A stretch of DNA of 5,361 bases from Candidatus Pelethomonas intestinigallinarum (GTDB lineage: Bacteria; Bacillota; Clostridia; Oscillospirales; Oscillospiraceae), in contig DVGP01000121.1 in assembly GCA_018712665.1 (NCBI GenBank), positions 1 to 5,361 of the forward strand, in the 5' to 3' direction. Numbering within the stretch: position 1 is the stretch's first letter; each line of letters begins with the position of its first letter. A program made the translations under genes and the position numbers. Under the pieces are notes generated by a model. The model searched no databases. It had not been told where the DNA came from and worked only from the letters and a program-made list of their open reading frames with translations. Shown here in pieces: positions 4,533 through 5,361 of this stretch.

Positions 4533-5172
4533 GGTCATGGAGAGCTATTTGGTGCCCTTTGGGCCCGGGGAGGCGGAGTTCGTGGAGAAGCGGTCCCGGT
4601 TCATCGGCCAGGTCTGGCCTGTGGACAGCGAGGAGGAGGCCCGCCGGCGGATTGAGGAGACCCGGCGGCGGCACCACGACGCCCGGCACAACTGCTGGTG
4701 CTATGTCCTGCGGGATGGCAATGTGCTGCGGTACTCCGACGACGGCGAGCCCCAGGGCACTGCGGGCCAGCCCATGCTGAACGTGTTTGTGAAGGAGGGG
4801 GTCACCAATGTCTGCTGCGTGGTGACCCGGTACTTCGGCGGCATCCTTCTGGGTGCCGGGGGGCTGACCCGGGCCTACGGCGGCACCGCCAAGCTTGCCC
4901 TGGACGCCGCCGGCGTCAGCCGGATGCGGCTGTGGAGCACTCTGGCCGTGCCCTGCTCCTACTCCCTCTATGAGCGGATGCGGCTCCTGACGGAGCAGAG
5001 CGGCGGCGTCATCGCCGACACGGATTTCGGTACCGACGTGGTGCTGTCCGTGCTCATGCCCTCAGAGCTGGTGGAGCGGTTCCGGGCCAATGTGACGGAG
5101 CTTTCCGCCGGCGGCGTGGAGGTGCTGGTGGAGGAGGAGGCGTTCCGCCCGGGACCCAGAGAAAACAGATAA
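4525..5172 (+). CDS. yigZ: YigZ/IMPACT family protein (UPF0029 plus DUF1949 domains)
   Basis: The product has 215 residues, the usual length for bacterial YigZ. The GTG at 4525 is chosen because a perfect AGGAGG (4509-4514) lies ten bases before it; the ATG at 4537 would be 22 bases away. It overlaps the acetyltransferase gene by eight bases. The N-terminal UPF0029 domain shows the family signatures in order: EKRSRFIG (21-28), DARHNC (52-57), SDDGEPQGTAGQPML (71-85) and VVTRYFGGILLGAGGL (99-114), followed by TRAYGGTAKLALDAAG. The C-terminal DUF1949 domain (about 140-200) has a ferredoxin-like fold in known structures. The molecular role of bacterial YigZ is not settled; the eukaryotic relative IMPACT (yeast Yih1) binds GCN1 and tempers translational stress signalling. 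The gene ends with tandem stops TAATAA. Confidence 0.93.
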   Translation: MDKVMESYLVPFGPGEAEFVEKRSRFIGQVWPVDSEEEARRRIEETRRRHHDARHNCWCYVLRDGNVLRYSDDGEPQGTAGQPMLNVFVKEGVTNVCCVVTRYFGGILLGAGGLTRAYGGTAKLALDAAGVSRMRLWSTLAVPCSYSLYERMRLLTEQSGGVIADTDFGTDVVLSVLMPSELVERFRANVTELSAGGVEVLVEEEAFRPGPRENR

Positions 5173-5202
5173 TAAGTGCGGGACCCTCGGACCCCACACC
5201 GC

Positions 5203-5227
5203 TGTTCGGGGACGCCGTCCCCGAACA
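5203..5227. repeat. Perfect palindrome between yigZ and rnpB
   Basis: TGTTCGGGGAC (5203-5213) and GTCCCCGAACA (5217-5227) form a perfect 11-bp stem with loop GCC. It abuts the rnpB terminator without a gap. Neither strand shows a T-run directly after it, so it is at best an auxiliary terminator or 3'-end stabiliser for yigZ, whose stop lies 30 nt upstream. Confidence 0.6.
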
Positions 5228-5262
5228 AAGAGGCCCCGGCGGGAACACCGCCGGGGCCTCTT
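5221..5262 (-). terminator. Intrinsic terminator of rnpB (minus strand)
   Basis: Read on the minus strand, a 15-bp stem (5248-5262 with 5228-5242; core GAGGCCCCGGCGG) with loop TGTTC is followed by TTTGTTCGG. Its T-run direction fits the RNase P RNA gene that arrives from the right. On the plus strand it is followed only by CGCGAG, but the same hairpin may also help to stop the converging yigZ transcript. Confidence 0.85.
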
Positions 5263-5265
5263 CGC

Positions 5266-5361
5266 GAGCAAAACTGTAAGCCGGGTTCTGTATTTGGCAG
5301 TCATCTATCTTGGCGGCCCGTTGCCGGACCGCTCCAGCCACCTCCTGAGGACGGCCGGGCC
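5266..5361 (-). ncRNA. rnpB: RNase P RNA, 3' portion (cut by window end)
   Basis: The minus strand carries the conserved 3' part of bacterial RNase P RNA, the catalytic RNA that removes 5' leaders from pre-tRNAs. Reading 5' to 3' on that strand: a segment ending GGTGGCTGGAGC, the P18-like hairpin GCGGTCCG-GCAA-CGGGCCGC (5313-5332) with its GNRA tetraloop, then AGATAGATGACTGCC (about 5296-5310), and the near-invariant ACAGAACCCGGCTTA (5277-5291) close to the 3' end. The same blocks in the same order occur in the E. coli RNA (...TAGATGAATGACTGTCC...ACAGAACCCGGCTTA). The exact 3' end is not certain; I place it a few bases before the terminator stem. The 5' two-thirds or more of the gene lies outside the window to the right. 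Confidence 0.95.

Overview
The window reads as a chromosomal segment of a GC-rich Gram-positive anaerobe, most likely a member of the Oscillospiraceae (Clostridia; the Flavonifractor, Lawsonibacter, Intestinimonas type). This rests on strong AGGAGG-like ribosome binding sites, sigma-A promoters, C/G-ending codons, a DUF2975 gene paired with a YozG-type regulator, and the appearance of the HflX, L31 and RNase P RNA sequences. The genus is an inference; no database was searched.

Layout from left to right: (1) the C-terminal part of a RimJ/RimL-like GNAT acetyltransferase, cut by the window start; (2) rpmE (zinc-type ribosomal protein L31) with its own extended -10 promoter, a short foldable leader that may be an L31 autoregulatory element, and a strong intrinsic terminator; (3) a two-gene operon of a four-helix DUF2975 membrane protein and a small YozG-type HTH regulator, overlapping by ATGA, behind a near-consensus promoter and an AT-rich stretch with a possible operator; (4) a non-coding, palindrome-packed stretch at about 1817-2236, in which a 27-nt terminator hairpin occurs twice in direct orientation, exactly 390 nt apart, bracketing a segment with 11-bp inverted repeats near its ends; (5) hflX, with its own promoter and a structured leader; (6) about 310 nt of intergenic DNA holding at least six hairpins; (7) a second GNAT acetyltransferase overlapping a yigZ/IMPACT-family gene; (8) two back-to-back perfect palindromes, then the 3' part of rnpB (RNase P RNA) on the minus strand, converging on yigZ.

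Functionally, several genes concern the translation apparatus: L31 (ribosome), HflX (GTPase that splits stalled or hibernating ribosomes), RNase P RNA (tRNA 5' maturation), and YigZ, whose eukaryotic relative IMPACT acts in translational control. The rpmE and hflX promoters share identical hexamers and spacing. The coding content is ordinary. The parts most worth a second look are non-coding: the 390-nt insert at the operon terminator, the second hairpin cluster after hflX, and the leaders of rpmE and hflX. I found no CRISPR array, tRNA, transposase, phage gene or recognisable defence system.
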